A stretch of DNA of 64,000 nt from Micromonospora sp. PLK6-60 (GCF_019890675.1 NZ_JAIOAA010000003.1:248001-312000); one strand, 5' to 3'. Shown: positions 46,980 through 57,242, counted from the first letter of the stretch. Translations and numbers: made by a program. Notes: generated from the sequence alone by a model not told the origin.

Positions 46980-47312
46980 ATGGCGACCACGGCTGACGGG
47001 CACGGGAGCACCCGGAACTGGACTTTCCTGACAAACCACGCGCACGTCCTGCTCGCCATCGCGCGTAACCCCACCGCCCGGCTGCGCGACGTCGCCGACC
47101 AGGTCGGGGTGACCGAACGCGCCGCCCAGGCGATCGTCGCGGACCTGGAGGCCGGGGGCTACCTCCAGCGCACCCGGGTCGGCCGGCGCAACGAGTACAC
47201 CGTCGACCCGACCGGCCACTTCCGCCACCCGGCCGAGGCCGACCGCCAGGTCGGCGACCTGCTCGCCCTCTTCACTCCCGGGCCCGCCGACGAGGGCACC
47301 GCGCGGCACTGA
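46980..47312 (+). CDS. Winged-helix transcriptional regulator
   Basis: 110 residues from the ATG at 46980 (an in-frame ATG at 46971 overlaps the putative -10). WTFLTNHAHVLLAIARNPTA, then LRDVADQVGVTERAAQAIVA and LEAGGYLQRTRVGRRNEYTV make a MarR/IclR-like winged helix with the wing at RVGRRNEY. No ligand domain follows; the tail is short and acidic. It lies between a carbonic anhydrase and the T7SS mycosin; a link to either is not shown by the sequence. Confidence 0.88.
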   Translation: MATTADGHGSTRNWTFLTNHAHVLLAIARNPTARLRDVADQVGVTERAAQAIVADLEAGGYLQRTRVGRRNEYTVDPTGHFRHPAEADRQVGDLLALFTPGPADEGTARH

Positions 47313-47381
47313 CCGGGCTCCGGCCACATCGGACCGGACCGCACCGCCGCTCCCGTGCCCACGCCGCCGGTCCACCGGCGG

Positions 47382-47387
47382 TAATCT
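47382..47387 (+). promoter_or_regulatory. -10 box of a probable leaderless promoter for mycP
   Basis: TAATCT is six bases before the GTG at 47394, without a ribosome-binding site. Confidence 0.5.
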
Positions 47388-47393
47388 CACCCC

Positions 47394-48662
47394 GTGCGCG
47401 AGAGCTTCCGATCGGGTGGGCGACCGGCGGCCCGGGGTGCCGGGGACGGATCCCGTAGCCTCCGGGGCCGGGCCGTCCGTTGTGGACTGGCGCTGGCCCT
47501 GCTCGGCACGATCGTGGTCGCGCCCGTGCCGGTCGCCGCCGCAGCGCCGGCGTGCGGTCCGACCGGCGGCCCCGGCCCCACCGAGCGTCCGTGGCCGTTG
47601 CGCCGGCTGAAGCCGGAGTCGGTGTGGCCGATCACCCGGGGCGAGCAGGTCACCGTCGCGGTGATCGACTCCGGTGTCTCGGCCAGCCACCCCGTGCTCC
47701 AGGGGCGCGTCAAGGAGGGCCGCGACTTCAGCGGCCTCCCGGCACGGCAGGGGCGCTGCGACGAGGAGGGGCATGGCACCACCGTGGCCGGCATCATCGC
47801 CGGCCGGTCGGACACCGGGTCGCCGTTCAGCGGGATCGCCCCCGAGGCCCGGATCCTGCCGCTGCGGGTGCTGCCCAACAAGCAGGAGACCCGGGACCCG
47901 GCGCTGCCCGGCCAGATCGCCGAGGCGATCCGCTGGGCCGCGGACCACGACGCCGACGTGATCAACCTGTCGCTGGTCACCGAGCCCGCCCCGGAGCTGG
48001 AGCAGGCCATCGGGTACGCGCTGAAGAAGAACGTCGTCGTGGTCGCCGCCGCGGGCAACACCAACGAGCAGCAACAGCAGAACGGGCCGGTGTTCCCGGC
48101 GAGCTACCCGGGGGTCATCGCGGTCGCCGGGGTCGACGAGGAGGGCGCCCACGTGGAAACCTCCGTCAGCGGAGAACACGTGGACGTGGCCGCCCCCGGG
48201 CTGAACCTCATCGGCCCGGCCCCGCAGGGCGACGGCTACCTGCCCCAGGCCGCCGGTGGCACCAGCTTCGCCGCCGCGTACGTCTCCGGCGTCGTCGCGC
48301 TGCTCCTGGCCGCCCGCCCCGACCTCACCCCCGAGCAGGTCGCCACCCGGCTGGTCCGGACGGCCGACAGCCCGCCGGAGGGCAAGAGCCCCGAGCTGGG
48401 GTACGGCGTAGTGAACCCGTACCGGGCGGTGACGAACCTGCTCGGCAGCCGCAACGACCCGCCGCTCGGGGCGATGCCGGCCCCGCCCGGCGGGGACGAC
48501 CCACTGGACCGGCAGCGCACGCTGGCCCTCTGGATCGGGCTGGCCGGCCTGCTGTTCGCGGTGCTCCTGCTCGTCTCCCGGCCGGTCCTGGCGCACGGGC
48601 GCCGACGCGGGTGGCGGCCCGGGCGGCGCCCGAACTCCCCGGAGACCGGCTCGGCCGGCTGA
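47394..48662 (+). CDS. mycP: T7SS mycosin, subtilisin-like protease (first copy)
   Basis: 422 residues, GTG at 47394. Signal peptide to about residue 52 (LALALLGTIVVAPVPVAAAA). S8 catalytic residues: Asp in VAVIDSGVSASHP, His in DEEGHGTTVAGIIAG, oxyanion Asn in VVAAAGNTNEQ, Ser in GGTSFAAAYVSGVVAL. One C-terminal membrane helix near 385-402 (ALWIGLAGLLFAVLLLVS) with a basic cytoplasmic tail. Mycosins stabilise the ESX membrane complex and cleave some substrates. It is convergent with the Gly-rich WXG gene, at the left border of the T7SS locus. Confidence 0.93.
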   Translation: MRESFRSGGRPAARGAGDGSRSLRGRAVRCGLALALLGTIVVAPVPVAAAAPACGPTGGPGPTERPWPLRRLKPESVWPITRGEQVTVAVIDSGVSASHPVLQGRVKEGRDFSGLPARQGRCDEEGHGTTVAGIIAGRSDTGSPFSGIAPEARILPLRVLPNKQETRDPALPGQIAEAIRWAADHDADVINLSLVTEPAPELEQAIGYALKKNVVVVAAAGNTNEQQQQNGPVFPASYPGVIAVAGVDEEGAHVETSVSGEHVDVAAPGLNLIGPAPQGDGYLPQAAGGTSFAAAYVSGVVALLLAARPDLTPEQVATRLVRTADSPPEGKSPELGYGVVNPYRAVTNLLGSRNDPPLGAMPAPPGGDDPLDRQRTLALWIGLAGLLFAVLLLVSRPVLAHGRRRGWRPGRRPNSPETGSAG

Positions 48663-48761
48663 CCGGCGTCCCGCCGGGGACCGGCGACACGGGCGGCTGG
48701 CCGCCGGGCGTTGCCGGCGGTTGTCCCCGCGAGCGGTCGGCCGGTCCTGGTGCGACACGGC

Positions 48762-48797
48762 CGAGGGCCACCGGCCGGGATCGACCGGTGGCCCTCG
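48762..48797. terminator. Bidirectional hairpin between mycP and the Gly-rich WXG gene
   Basis: A perfect 13-bp stem (48762-48774 with 48785-48797) with a 10-base loop lies between convergent stops at 48662 and 48811. Confidence 0.8.
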
Positions 48798-48810
48798 TCG
48801 CCGTCGCGGC

Positions 48811-50241
48811 TCAGCGCAGCACGCCGGGGGCTGCCCCGCCGTCCCCGCCCCACACGTCGTCGTCCTCCTCCAGCCAGGAGTTGCGCGGCAACTCCTCCTC
48901 GCCGTAGCCGGCGCCGCTGCCGCCGCCCACGCCGGCCATCCCGCCCCGGGCACCGGCGCCCCGGGCACCCGCACCGGCCGCGCCGGCCGCACCGCGTCCG
49001 GCGCCGGCCGCACCCCGGCCACCGCCGCCGCCGGCCATGCCGCCCATCGCGGGCCCCATGCCCCCGCCCGCCTTGCCGGCGCCGAGCCGGCCACCGGCGC
49101 CCCGGCCACCGGCGTTCCGGCCGCCCGCGCCGGCGGCGGCGCCGCCCATCATCGGCGGGAGACCCGGGTTGACCGGCTTGCCGAGACCACCGGCGAGCGC
49201 GCCACCACCGGCACCGCCGCCGGAGAGCCCGCCACCACCACCGCCGCCCAGCCCCGCGCTCAGGCCGCCACCACCGAGCCCGCCACCCGGGCCCGCGGTC
49301 GTCGGTGCGGCGCCCGCCAGGCCGGTGCTGTAGCCGCCACCGCCCGCGCCGACCCCGCCCGTGCCGACACCACCGGTGCCGGGCCCGCCAGGGGCGTAGC
49401 CGGTGCCCGTACCCGGGGAGTAGCCACCGCCGGTGCTCAGGTCGGGGTGCGCGCCCGAGCCGATGCCGGGCACCCCGGAGCCGGACCCGTAGCCGCCGCC
49501 CGAGCCGATGCCCGGCCCGCTGCCGATGCCCGGGACCTTGCTGCCGGAGATGCCGCCCGTGCCGGGCGTGTCGCCGAGGCCCGGCACCGACCCGATGCCG
49601 CCTCCGCCACCACCGCCCCGGTCGAGGTTCGGCGGCGGCGGGGGCGGCGGCGGGTCGCCGACCTTGACCCATCCGCCGTTGGGGCCGTTCTCCCCCGTCT
49701 CCCGGATGCCGTCGTCCAGGGTGTTGTAGACCTTGCGGGCGTCGCCCTCCTGGTCGGAGAACCAGCCGGTTACCCAGTCGGTCAGCCGGCCCAGCTGCTC
49801 GACGGGCGCGCTACCCAGCACGTCCGCCTTGACCCTGGTCTCGAAGAGCCCGACCCCGAGGGTGATCTCGCCGTTGCGGGCGGCCAGCACGTCGCCGACG
49901 CAGGACGCCGGGATGGGCATCTCGGCCTGCGCCTTCTCGATCTGGGCGGCGGCGGTCTCCAGGGTGGGCACGATCCCGACCCGTCCCGAGCCCGGGTCGC
50001 TGACCGCGTCGACGATGCCGTCGATGTCCTTGCCCAGCCGGTCGATGTGCCCCTTGAAGGCGTCGTACGCCGGGCCCTTCCAGGTCTTGCCGAGGTCGCC
50101 GATGTTCGTCTTCAGGCTGGTCTGGACCTCCCCGACGTTGCGGAGCACCTCCTGCCAGTCCAGCGCGGCACCGCGGACCTCGGCCGGGTTGCCCTCGACC
50201 AGGACCTCCCGGGCCATGTCCTCCCAGCTCTTGCCACTCAT
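48811..50241 (-). CDS. Gly-rich WXG-domain T7SS protein, module 1, with C-terminal WLxEDxxVW tag
   Basis: 476 residues, ATG at 50241. Residues 1-190 are helical with a WXG turn (Trp54-Lys-Gly in LGKTWKGPAYDAF) like PPE/EspB-type secreted proteins; there is no PPE motif at the N-terminus. After an eight-Pro run (about 197-204) comes about 240 residues of Gly/Ala/Pro/Ser low complexity. The last ~20 residues turn abruptly acidic and aromatic: SWLEEDDDVWGGDGG, then PGVLR. The other Gly-rich WXG protein here (62127) ends the same way. It follows a small helical partner gene (50259) by 17 bp. It is likely a T7SS substrate or surface component, with the tail as a recognition or docking element. Confidence 0.8.
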   Translation of the reverse strand: MSGKSWEDMAREVLVEGNPAEVRGAALDWQEVLRNVGEVQTSLKTNIGDLGKTWKGPAYDAFKGHIDRLGKDIDGIVDAVSDPGSGRVGIVPTLETAAAQIEKAQAEMPIPASCVGDVLAARNGEITLGVGLFETRVKADVLGSAPVEQLGRLTDWVTGWFSDQEGDARKVYNTLDDGIRETGENGPNGGWVKVGDPPPPPPPPNLDRGGGGGGGIGSVPGLGDTPGTGGISGSKVPGIGSGPGIGSGGGYGSGSGVPGIGSGAHPDLSTGGGYSPGTGTGYAPGGPGTGGVGTGGVGAGGGGYSTGLAGAAPTTAGPGGGLGGGGLSAGLGGGGGGGLSGGGAGGGALAGGLGKPVNPGLPPMMGGAAAGAGGRNAGGRGAGGRLGAGKAGGGMGPAMGGMAGGGGGRGAAGAGRGAAGAAGAGARGAGARGGMAGVGGGSGAGYGEEELPRNSWLEEDDDVWGGDGGAAPGVLR

Positions 50242-50258
50242 CTCCCCGCTCCCCCGCC

Positions 50259-50780
50259 CTAGCTCTCCGCGCCGCGCGCGCTGTTGGAGAGGATCTCGTT
50301 CATCCGCTGGGCCGACATGGCGTTGGCTTCCTCGGCGGTCTCGTAGTTGCGCTTGACCGCGCGCAGCGCCTCAGCCGCCGCGTAGAGGTCGTCCGCCAGC
50401 TTGCTCAGGCTCCGCTTCGTGTTGTCATAGACGGCCCGGTGCTGGCCGAGCAGCTCCCCGGCGGCCGGATACCCGCCGAGCGGCCCCTTGCCGCCGCCCT
50501 GGCCCAGCCGCTCCACGATCACGTGCATCTTGGTGCAGAGACCCCGCACGTACCGGCCGTGCTCCTCCAGCCACTCCGCCGCGGAGTCGAAGCTGGCCGC
50601 GTCCCACTCCGTCCGGACGCCGCCGCCGGACAGCTCGTCCGACACGTGCGCCTGGTCGGTGCCGATCCGGTCGAAGCTGACGCCGCGGATCTGCGCCCCG
50701 GGCATCATCGGGTGGATCGGCATCGGGATCGGCATCCGCACGTCGACCCGGTCGGGGCCGCCGCTGTTCTCGTCGCTCAT
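50259..50780 (-). CDS. Small helical T7SS-associated protein, module 1 partner
   Basis: 173 residues, ATG at 50780. The first ~45 residues are Pro/Met-rich (MPIPMPIHPMMPGAQ); the rest is helical with WDAASFDSAAEWLEEHGRYV and, at 144-160, NYETAEEANAMSAQRM. That C-terminal element has the YxxxE T7SS signal spacing (Tyr146) and matches the partner at 61766 (NYRTTEERNA). No signal peptide. Immediately upstream of the Gly-rich WXG gene, so the two are probably secreted as a pair, as in PE/PPE or EsxA/EsxB heterodimers. Confidence 0.75.
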   Translation of the reverse strand: MSDENSGGPDRVDVRMPIPMPIHPMMPGAQIRGVSFDRIGTDQAHVSDELSGGGVRTEWDAASFDSAAEWLEEHGRYVRGLCTKMHVIVERLGQGGGKGPLGGYPAAGELLGQHRAVYDNTKRSLSKLADDLYAAAEALRAVKRNYETAEEANAMSAQRMNEILSNSARGAES

Positions 50781-50817
50781 TGGTGTCCTCCCCGGACCCG
50801 GTGCTCAGAAGTCCATC

Positions 50818-52368
50818 TCAACGCTGCTGCTGGTCCGTCGGCGGCGGCCCGGGTGGCACCGGCCCACCCGGCCCCACACCCGGCGGGTACGGCGGCACCG
50901 GCTGGCCGACCGGCCGGGGCTGGTACGGGTGCTGCCCACCGGGCGGCCCGTAACCACCGGGCTGACCGGGCGACCCGTAACCCGTGGGTTGACCGGGCGA
51001 CCCGTAGCCGCCGGGATGGCCCGATGCGCCGGGCGGACCGTAACCGCCGGGCTGACCCGGAGCGCCGGATGGCCCGTAGCCGCCGGGATGGCCCGGTGTG
51101 CCGGGCGGACCGTAGCCGCCGGGGTAGCCGGGCGGGCCGGACGGGGGTGGTCCGGCCGCCGCCTTCCGGCGCTTCGCACGGCGGTTCACCACCACCAGCG
51201 CCACCACCACGGCGACCGCCAGCAGCACCGCCAGCAGGCAGAGTCCCACCTGGACGGCGGCGCCCCAACCGTCGACCACCCCGAACGACACCGCCGGCTC
51301 GTCATCCTTCGGGTCGGTGCCGCGGGTCGCCCCCTCGCCCGGCGGCTCCGCGCCACCGGCCGCCGGGCCGAGCAGCGGATTCGCCTCCACCGTGGGCACC
51401 GACGCGGTCAGCGCCCGGAGCACGTCGAGCGAGCCGAAGCCGAATTCAGGGTCGCGGCCCGAGGCGCCCTCGTCCCGGGCGGTGCTGATCAGCCGGTTGA
51501 CCACGTTGGCCGCGTCCAGCTTCGGGTAGCGGGCCCGGATCAGCGCGACGGCGCCCGAGACGATCGCGGTGGCGAAGCTGGTGCCCTGGGTCATGCCGTA
51601 GGCGCTTCCGTTCACGCCGGGTGGCAGCGGGGCGATGAGGCTGACCGCGGGCGCCGCCACGACCACCTCGGGCCCGGTCGCCGACCCGGACCAGGCCTTA
51701 CCGGACCGATCCGTACCGCTCACCGCGATCACCCCGGGCACGTTGGCCGGAGTGCCCACCTCGTCGAAGCCCTGGCTCCGGTTGCCGGCGCCGGCCACCA
51801 CGACGACGTTCTTGCTCAGCGCGTATTCGATCGCCTTGGCGTCGTCGGCACGTTTGCCGGAGCCGGCGAGCGACAGGTTGATCACATCCGCGCCCTGGTC
51901 CACCGCCCAGCGGATGCCGGCGAGCACGTCCCATTGAGCGGTGTTCGGGCCCAACGACACCGGCAGGATCCGCGCCTCCGGGGCGATGCCGACCTCGCGG
52001 GTCCCACCGCCGCCGCCCCGCCCGGCGATGATCCCGGCCACCGCGGTGCCGTGGCCCTTCTCCCGATCGGCGTCGGACCACCCGTTCGCCTGACCGCCGG
52101 GATAGAAGCTGCGGCCGGGCAGCAGTTGCCCCTTCAGGTCGGGGTGCGCGGCGTGCACACCGCTGTCGACCACCGCCACCGTCACGCCGCGACCGCGGGT
52201 CAGCTTGTGCGCCTCGGGAATCCGCAGGCTTTCCAGATACCACTGCTGCTCGCGTACGGGATAGGCCTGGGCGGGTGCGGGCGCCACCAGCAGCGCGGCC
52301 GCCACGGCCACCGTCACCAGCGCGGCGGCCGACCGCAGCACCCTCCGCACACGCTTCCCCGTGACCAT
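50818..52368 (-). CDS. mycP: T7SS mycosin, subtilisin-like protease with a long repeat tail (second copy)
   Basis: 516 residues from the ATG at 52368 (GGTGGGGGTG upstream). Signal peptide ends near PAQAYPV. Catalytic triad: Asp in VAVVDSGVHAAHPDL, His in KGHGTAVAGIIAG, Asn in VVAGAGNRSQ, Ser in GTSFATAIVSGAVAL. A membrane helix (LCLLAVLLAVAVVVALVVV) is followed by a basic RRAKRRK stop and about 105 cytoplasmic residues made of GGYGPPGxPGxP repeats. Two mycosins per locus are known in Streptomyces-type ESX systems. The cytoplasmic repeat tail is longer than usual. Confidence 0.92.
   Translation of the reverse strand: MVTGKRVRRVLRSAAALVTVAVAAALLVAPAPAQAYPVREQQWYLESLRIPEAHKLTRGRGVTVAVVDSGVHAAHPDLKGQLLPGRSFYPGGQANGWSDADREKGHGTAVAGIIAGRGGGGGTREVGIAPEARILPVSLGPNTAQWDVLAGIRWAVDQGADVINLSLAGSGKRADDAKAIEYALSKNVVVVAGAGNRSQGFDEVGTPANVPGVIAVSGTDRSGKAWSGSATGPEVVVAAPAVSLIAPLPPGVNGSAYGMTQGTSFATAIVSGAVALIRARYPKLDAANVVNRLISTARDEGASGRDPEFGFGSLDVLRALTASVPTVEANPLLGPAAGGAEPPGEGATRGTDPKDDEPAVSFGVVDGWGAAVQVGLCLLAVLLAVAVVVALVVVNRRAKRRKAAAGPPPSGPPGYPGGYGPPGTPGHPGGYGPSGAPGQPGGYGPPGASGHPGGYGSPGQPTGYGSPGQPGGYGPPGGQHPYQPRPVGQPVPPYPPGVGPGGPVPPGPPPTDQQQR
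50935..51130 (-). repeat. 36-bp-type tandem repeats encoding the mycosin tail
   Basis: Imperfect repeats of GGYGPPGTPGHP (three 12-residue units, then shorter units GYGSPGQPT and GYGSPGQPG). All units keep the reading frame. Confidence 0.8.
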
Positions 52369-52401
52369 GACACCCCCACCTCGGCTGGCTGACAACGCGA
52401 C

Positions 52402-52436
52402 GCGGCTCCGGCCCGGTCGAACCGGACCGGAGCCGC
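52402..52436 (-). terminator. Hairpin after the esx pair
   Basis: A 16-bp stem with one mismatch (52402-52417 with 52421-52436) starts 14 bases downstream of the 52450 stop, separating the esx genes from the mycosin gene. Confidence 0.75.
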
Positions 52437-52449
52437 GCGGGCGATTATC

Positions 52450-52725
52450 TCAGCCCCACACCTTGGCGTTGCTCATCTCGGTGCTGACGTAGTTCTCGCG
52501 TGCCACGCCGACGGCGCCACCGATCTCGTTCAGGATCCGGTTGATGTCCCGAACGGCGGCGTCCCACTGGGCCTGGTGCTGCTCGTAGGCGGCCCGGTCC
52601 TGGCCGTCCCACTGGAGCTTGCTGAGCATCGACCGCAGCGTGTCCAGCTTCTCGTCGATGGTCCGCGAGATGGTCTGCATCTGCTGGTTGCTGGCCTCGA
52701 GGACCGCGTAGTCAACCTTGATCAT
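52450..52725 (-). CDS. WXG100 protein (EsxA-like)
   Basis: 91 residues, ATG at 52725, 31 bp after the other esx gene. Helical hairpin with the turn WDG (Trp39-Asp-Gly41) in KLQWDGQDRAAYEQH. The C-terminal NYVSTE (Tyr79) is the YxxxD/E T7SS export signal. It probably forms a heterodimer with the 52757 product and is the secreted substrate needed for EccC activation. Confidence 0.92.
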   Translation of the reverse strand: MIKVDYAVLEASNQQMQTISRTIDEKLDTLRSMLSKLQWDGQDRAAYEQHQAQWDAAVRDINRILNEIGGAVGVARENYVSTEMSNAKVWG

Positions 52726-52756
52726 GCCGATTCCCTCCTCTGCTCCTGGTTGCCGA

Positions 52757-53065
52757 TCACGGGTTGAGAGCAGAGTGGAACTTGTCCAGCATCTGCTGCT
52801 GCTCTTCGTCGTTGACCTGGTGCGTCGTACCCGACTTGTCGAGCAGATCGGCGATGCTGTCCATCGCCGTCAGCAGCTTGGTCGTGTCCTCGCTCCAGCG
52901 GGTCATGAGCGACTGGAACCCAGTGCTCGCCTGGCCCTTCCAAGCCATCGCCAGGTCGTCGACCACGTTCCACAGCTTCTTCAGCTCGCCGTCGACCTCG
53001 CTGCGCGTGGAGCGCACGTCACTCGCGGCTTGATGCAGAGTCCCTGCTTCGACCTCGAACGCCAT
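52757..53065 (-). CDS. WXG100 protein (EsxB-like)
   Basis: 102 residues, ATG at 53065. WXG turn Trp42-Lys-Gly44 in AMAWKGQASTGFQS between two amphipathic helices. No clear YxxxD/E at the C-terminus (QVNDEEQQQMLDKFHSALNP), so the export signal of the pair is likely carried by EsxA. It is first in the esx pair, 211 bp downstream of eccC; this spacer probably holds the esx promoter. Confidence 0.92.
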   Translation of the reverse strand: MAFEVEAGTLHQAASDVRSTRSEVDGELKKLWNVVDDLAMAWKGQASTGFQSLMTRWSEDTTKLLTAMDSIADLLDKSGTTHQVNDEEQQQMLDKFHSALNP

Positions 53066-53276
53066 GCTTCACACCCTTCCGTCATCGTTGTGGCGGCGGA
53101 ACTGCCGCGCCCTCCCCCGCGGCAAGGCCAACACCCCACCGACGGACACTCCGTAGGAGACGGTAGCCCACCGCGTCCAGCGCCCGCAGCCCCGTATCAG
53201 GCACTGTCCGGCACCACGTTTTCCACCAGTCGACACAGTGGACACGCAGCCGTCAAGGGACGGCGCCACCCCGGCC

Positions 53277-56200
53277 TCAGACCGGCTCGACCCAGGCCGT
53301 CTGGATCAGCTGCTGACCGTCGCGCCGGCGGACCAGGACGCCCCGGCCGGGCGGCTGCGGGCTGGGCCGCAGGGTGCCGAAGATCGCTCCCTCCTCCCGG
53401 TTGCCGGACATCAGCAGGCCCGGCGAGTCCAGCTCCCGCAGGCGTTGCAGGACCGGCTCGTACAGGGCCCGGGCGACGCCACCGACCCGGCGCGTGATGA
53501 TCAGATGCAGGCCGATGTCCCGGGCCTGCGGCAGCAGCTCGTGCAGGACACTGAGCGGGTTGTTGCCGCCGGAGGCGACCAGGTCGTAGTCGTCGACCAG
53601 GATGTACAGCTCGGGGCCCTTCCACCAGCTGCGGTCGCGCAGCTGGGCGGTGGTGACGTCCGGTCCCGGCAGCCGGTTCTGCAGGGCGCTGCGGATGGAG
53701 GCGAGGCCCTTGCTGAACACCTGGTTGGAGGGCGCGTAGTCGAGCAGGTGATCGCCCTCCACCGCGCCGAGCAGGCCGCGCCGGTAGTCGGCGATGACCA
53801 GCCGGGCCTGCGCCGGGGTGTACCGGTCCACGATCTGCCGGGCGATCAACCGCAGCACGTTGGTCTTGCCGCACTCGGCGTCGCCGAAGACCGTGAGGTG
53901 CGGCTCGTTGGCCAGGTCGAGGTAGACCGGCGCCAGCGCCGCCTCGTTGACCCCGATCGGCAGCCCCGGCACGGACCGGTCCACGAGCCGGGCCAGTTCG
54001 GTGACCGGCAGCCGGCGCGGCAGCAGCCGGACCTTCGGCGCCGGCCGGCCCGGCCAGTTCTCCGCCACGTGCCGGGCCAGCGCCACCGACGCCTCGGTGA
54101 GGTCGTCGATGTCCCGCTTGCCGTCGATCCGCGACACCGCGGTCAGGAAGTGCAGCTTGTCGCGGGTCAGGCCCCGGCCGGGGGACTTCTCCGGCACGTT
54201 CGTCGCCGCCCGGCGGTCGATCTCCGACTCGGCCGGGTCGCCGAGCCGCAGCTCCAGCTTGGTGCCGAGCAGGTCGCGCATGTTGATCCGGATCTCCGCC
54301 CAGCGGGAGGCCGTCACCACCACGTGCAGACCGAAACCGAGCCCCCGGTTGGCGACCGTGGTGATGGTCTGCTCCAGCTCCTCGTACTCCTGGCGCAGGG
54401 TGTTCCAGCCGTCCACCACCAGGAAGACGTCGCCGAACGGGTCGTCCGCGAACTCACCGGCGGCCCGGCGCCGGCGGTAGCTGGCCACCGAGTCGATGCC
54501 GTGCTGGGCGAAGCGGGCCTCCCGGTCGTCCAGGATCGCCACCACCTCGGCCACCGTCCGGCGCACCGCCTCCGAGTCGCGCCGGCCGGCCACTCCGGAC
54601 ACGTGCGGCAGCCCCTCCAGGCTGCGCAGCGCACCACCGCCGAAGTCGAGGCAGAAGAACTGCGCCTCGCGCGGGGTGTGGGTGAGCGCCAACGACGCGA
54701 TCAACGACCGGAGCATGGTGCTCTTGCCGCTGAGCGCCGCGCCGACGATGACCACGTTGCCGCCCGCCCCGGCCAGCTCCACCATCATCGGGTCGCGGCG
54801 CTGCTCGTACGGGCGGTCCACCACGCCGACCGGCACGGTGAGCCGGCCCCGCCCCGGCCAGCTCGCGGTGCAGAGCCCGAACTGCGGGTGCACGGCCAGC
54901 GGCGGCAGCAGCTCCGCCAGGCCCGGCGGCTCGGCCAGCGGCGGCAGCCAGACCTGGTGTGCCGGCCGCCCCTGCCCCTTGATCCGGTCGATCAGCACGT
55001 CGAGCATCGCGACCGCCTTGCCGTCGGCCGCCTGCTCGGGCTCCGGCGCCGCCTCCACCGGCGTCTCGGTCGCCTGCACCGGCACGAAGTCCAGGCCGTA
55101 CGGCACGATCCGGCGCTGCACGGCGGCCCGGGTCACCGCGGCGGTCTGCCCCGGCGGCCGGTACGGGCCGGACACGTACGCCGCCCGGAACCGGAGCATG
55201 GTGCTGGTGTCCGACTTCAGGTAACCGTGCCCGGGGGCGCTGGGCAGCTCGTACGCGTCCGGCACGCCGAGCACGATCCGGCTCTCCACCGCCGAGAAGG
55301 TCCGCAGACCGATCCGGTACGACAGGTGGGTGTCCAGGCCACGCAGCTTGCCCTCCTCCAGCCGCTGCGAGGCGAGCAGCAGGTGCACGCCGAGCGACCG
55401 GCCCAGCCGGCCGATCATGACGAACAGGTCGATGAAGTCGGGCTTCGCCGCCAGCAGCTCGCTGAACTCGTCACAGATGATGAGCAGGCTGGGCATCGGT
55501 TCGAGCGGCTCGCCGGCCGCCCGGGCCTTCTCGTAGTCGTACCGGGAGACGTAGTTGCCGGCCGCCCGCAGCACCTCCTGGCGGCGGTTCATCTCGCCGG
55601 CCAGGGCGTCGCGCATCCGGTCGACCAGCGGCAGCTCGTCGGAGAGGTTGGTGATCACCGCGCTGGTGTGCGGCAGCGCGTCCAGCGAGGCGAAGGTGGC
55701 GCCGCCCTTGAAGTCGACCAGGACGAAGTTCAGCTCCTCGGACGAGTGGGTCACCGCCAGCGCGGCGACCACCGTACGCAGCAGCTCGCTCTTGCCGGAA
55801 CCGGTCGCGCCGATGACCAGGCCGTGCGGGCCCATGCCCTCGTGCGCGGACTCCTTGAAGTCCAGCTCGACCACGTTGCCGTCCGGCCCGACGCCGAGCG
55901 GGATGCGCAGCCGGTCCCGCTGGCTGCGCGGCTGCCAGGTCTGGCGTACGTCGACCGCGGCGGCGTCCCCGGCGCCGAGCAGGTCGGGCAGCTCCATGCT
56001 GCGCGCGAGCGGCTCCTCGCTGATGGTCTGCTGCTGCGACAGCCGGTACGGCGCGATCTGCCGGGCCAGCCCCTCGGCGGCCGCCGCGTCCAGCCGGTCC
56101 GGCCGGCCCAGCCGGCTGGTGGAGCTGCCCCGCACCAGTTCCAGCGAGCTGCCGTCGCCGGTGTCGAGGCAGAGCAGCCAGCGACCGGCGTCGCGCGGCA

Positions 56201-57242
56201 CGGTGCCGGAGAGGTCGATGACCGTGGCGCCCAGCAGCCCCTGCCCCATCAGCTGGCAGGTCGGCGCGATCTCGCCCCCGTCCACCACCACGACCAGGTG
56301 CGGCGCGGTGGTGAGCGGCTTCGCCTCCGGGGCGAACCGGGGGCGACCGGCCAGCTCGTCGGCGAGCGCCCCCTCGGCCTCGGCGAGGCTGGCGAAGACC
56401 AGCCGCCGCGCGCCGGCGGCGTCGGTGCGGGCGGGGTGCTGGGCGTGCGGCAGCCACTTCACCCAGTCCCAGGCCGCCTGCCGGTCCGGCGCGGCGACGA
56501 CCACCACGACCAGGTCGTCGGGGGCGTGGAAGGTGGCCAACTGGCCGAGGGCCGCCCGGGTGAGGTCGAGCACCGGCTCCCGGTCGCCGCGCAGCACGAT
56601 CCGGCTGAACGCCCGCAGCGACAGGGCGGTGGGCAGCTCCGGCACGGTGGAGTGGGCCCGGACGAAGCGCCGCAGCGCGATCGCGCTCATCGGCTCCAGG
56701 TCCTCCACCGGCTTGGTCTCCGGCGTGACGATCTCCACCGCGAGGCGCTGCGGGCCGAGCGCGATCCGGGCCTCACCGAAGTCGTCCTCGGTGATCCGCC
56801 GCTCCCAGAGCCGGCGGGACGCGGCGATCGACCAGAGCGCGTCCGGCTCGGGGTGCCGCCACGCCATCGCGGCGCGCTGCTGCTCGGCCGCGCGCCGGGT
56901 GCGCTTGCGCATCTGGGCCAGGTATCGCATGTAGTCGCGCCGCTCGGCGTTCAGCTCGGCCTTGTCGTTGCCGCCGCTGCCGACCATGGTGCCGAGCGCC
57001 ATGCCGAGCATCGAGACGCCGAACAGACCACCGGCGACGTACGTCATCATGCCGCCGCCCCGGCCGGCGTAGAGGAACGCCATCGCGCCCACCCCGCAGA
57101 GCATGGGCAGGATCATCAGCACCTGGGCCATGCTGCGCGGCTGCGGCTCGGGCAGCTCGGGCGGCGACTCCAGCAGCAGCTCGCCGCGGGGCAGCGCGGG
57201 TCCCGGTTGACGCGGAAGCCGACGGAACACCACCGTGCTCAC
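53277..57242 (-). CDS. eccC: T7SS ATPase EccC (fused, three ATPase domains)
   Basis: 1321 residues from a GTG at 57242 with GGAGGA upstream; the frame opens earlier but without a ribosome-binding site. Two membrane helices at about 38-60 and 65-88, then a DUF/stalk, then three FtsK/SpoIIIE-type domains: Walker A GATGSGKS at 478-485, GAALSGKS at 834-841 and GDAECGKT at 1120-1127. Walker B of domain 1 is complete ([12 protein letters not shown]); that of domain 2 is VVDGW, lacking the catalytic Glu, and domain 3 has LVDDYD. This agrees with domain 1 as the regulated motor and domains 2-3 as substrate-binding. EccC drives EsxA/B export. It is divergent from eccD. Confidence 0.96.
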   Translation of the reverse strand: MSTVVFRRLPRQPGPALPRGELLLESPPELPEPQPRSMAQVLMILPMLCGVGAMAFLYAGRGGGMMTYVAGGLFGVSMLGMALGTMVGSGGNDKAELNAERRDYMRYLAQMRKRTRRAAEQQRAAMAWRHPEPDALWSIAASRRLWERRITEDDFGEARIALGPQRLAVEIVTPETKPVEDLEPMSAIALRRFVRAHSTVPELPTALSLRAFSRIVLRGDREPVLDLTRAALGQLATFHAPDDLVVVVVAAPDRQAAWDWVKWLPHAQHPARTDAAGARRLVFASLAEAEGALADELAGRPRFAPEAKPLTTAPHLVVVVDGGEIAPTCQLMGQGLLGATVIDLSGTVPRDAGRWLLCLDTGDGSSLELVRGSSTSRLGRPDRLDAAAAEGLARQIAPYRLSQQQTISEEPLARSMELPDLLGAGDAAAVDVRQTWQPRSQRDRLRIPLGVGPDGNVVELDFKESAHEGMGPHGLVIGATGSGKSELLRTVVAALAVTHSSEELNFVLVDFKGGATFASLDALPHTSAVITNLSDELPLVDRMRDALAGEMNRRQEVLRAAGNYVSRYDYEKARAAGEPLEPMPSLLIICDEFSELLAAKPDFIDLFVMIGRLGRSLGVHLLLASQRLEEGKLRGLDTHLSYRIGLRTFSAVESRIVLGVPDAYELPSAPGHGYLKSDTSTMLRFRAAYVSGPYRPPGQTAAVTRAAVQRRIVPYGLDFVPVQATETPVEAAPEPEQAADGKAVAMLDVLIDRIKGQGRPAHQVWLPPLAEPPGLAELLPPLAVHPQFGLCTASWPGRGRLTVPVGVVDRPYEQRRDPMMVELAGAGGNVVIVGAALSGKSTMLRSLIASLALTHTPREAQFFCLDFGGGALRSLEGLPHVSGVAGRRDSEAVRRTVAEVVAILDDREARFAQHGIDSVASYRRRRAAGEFADDPFGDVFLVVDGWNTLRQEYEELEQTITTVANRGLGFGLHVVVTASRWAEIRINMRDLLGTKLELRLGDPAESEIDRRAATNVPEKSPGRGLTRDKLHFLTAVSRIDGKRDIDDLTEASVALARHVAENWPGRPAPKVRLLPRRLPVTELARLVDRSVPGLPIGVNEAALAPVYLDLANEPHLTVFGDAECGKTNVLRLIARQIVDRYTPAQARLVIADYRRGLLGAVEGDHLLDYAPSNQVFSKGLASIRSALQNRLPGPDVTTAQLRDRSWWKGPELYILVDDYDLVASGGNNPLSVLHELLPQARDIGLHLIITRRVGGVARALYEPVLQRLRELDSPGLLMSGNREEGAIFGTLRPSPQPPGRGVLVRRRDGQQLIQTAWVEPV

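Noticed and set aside
48811..50241. Gly-rich protein as a true PPE or PE_PGRS protein
   Set aside because: It lacks the N-terminal Pro-Pro-Glu motif and the GGAGGx repeats; only the WXG turn and Gly-rich tail are similar.
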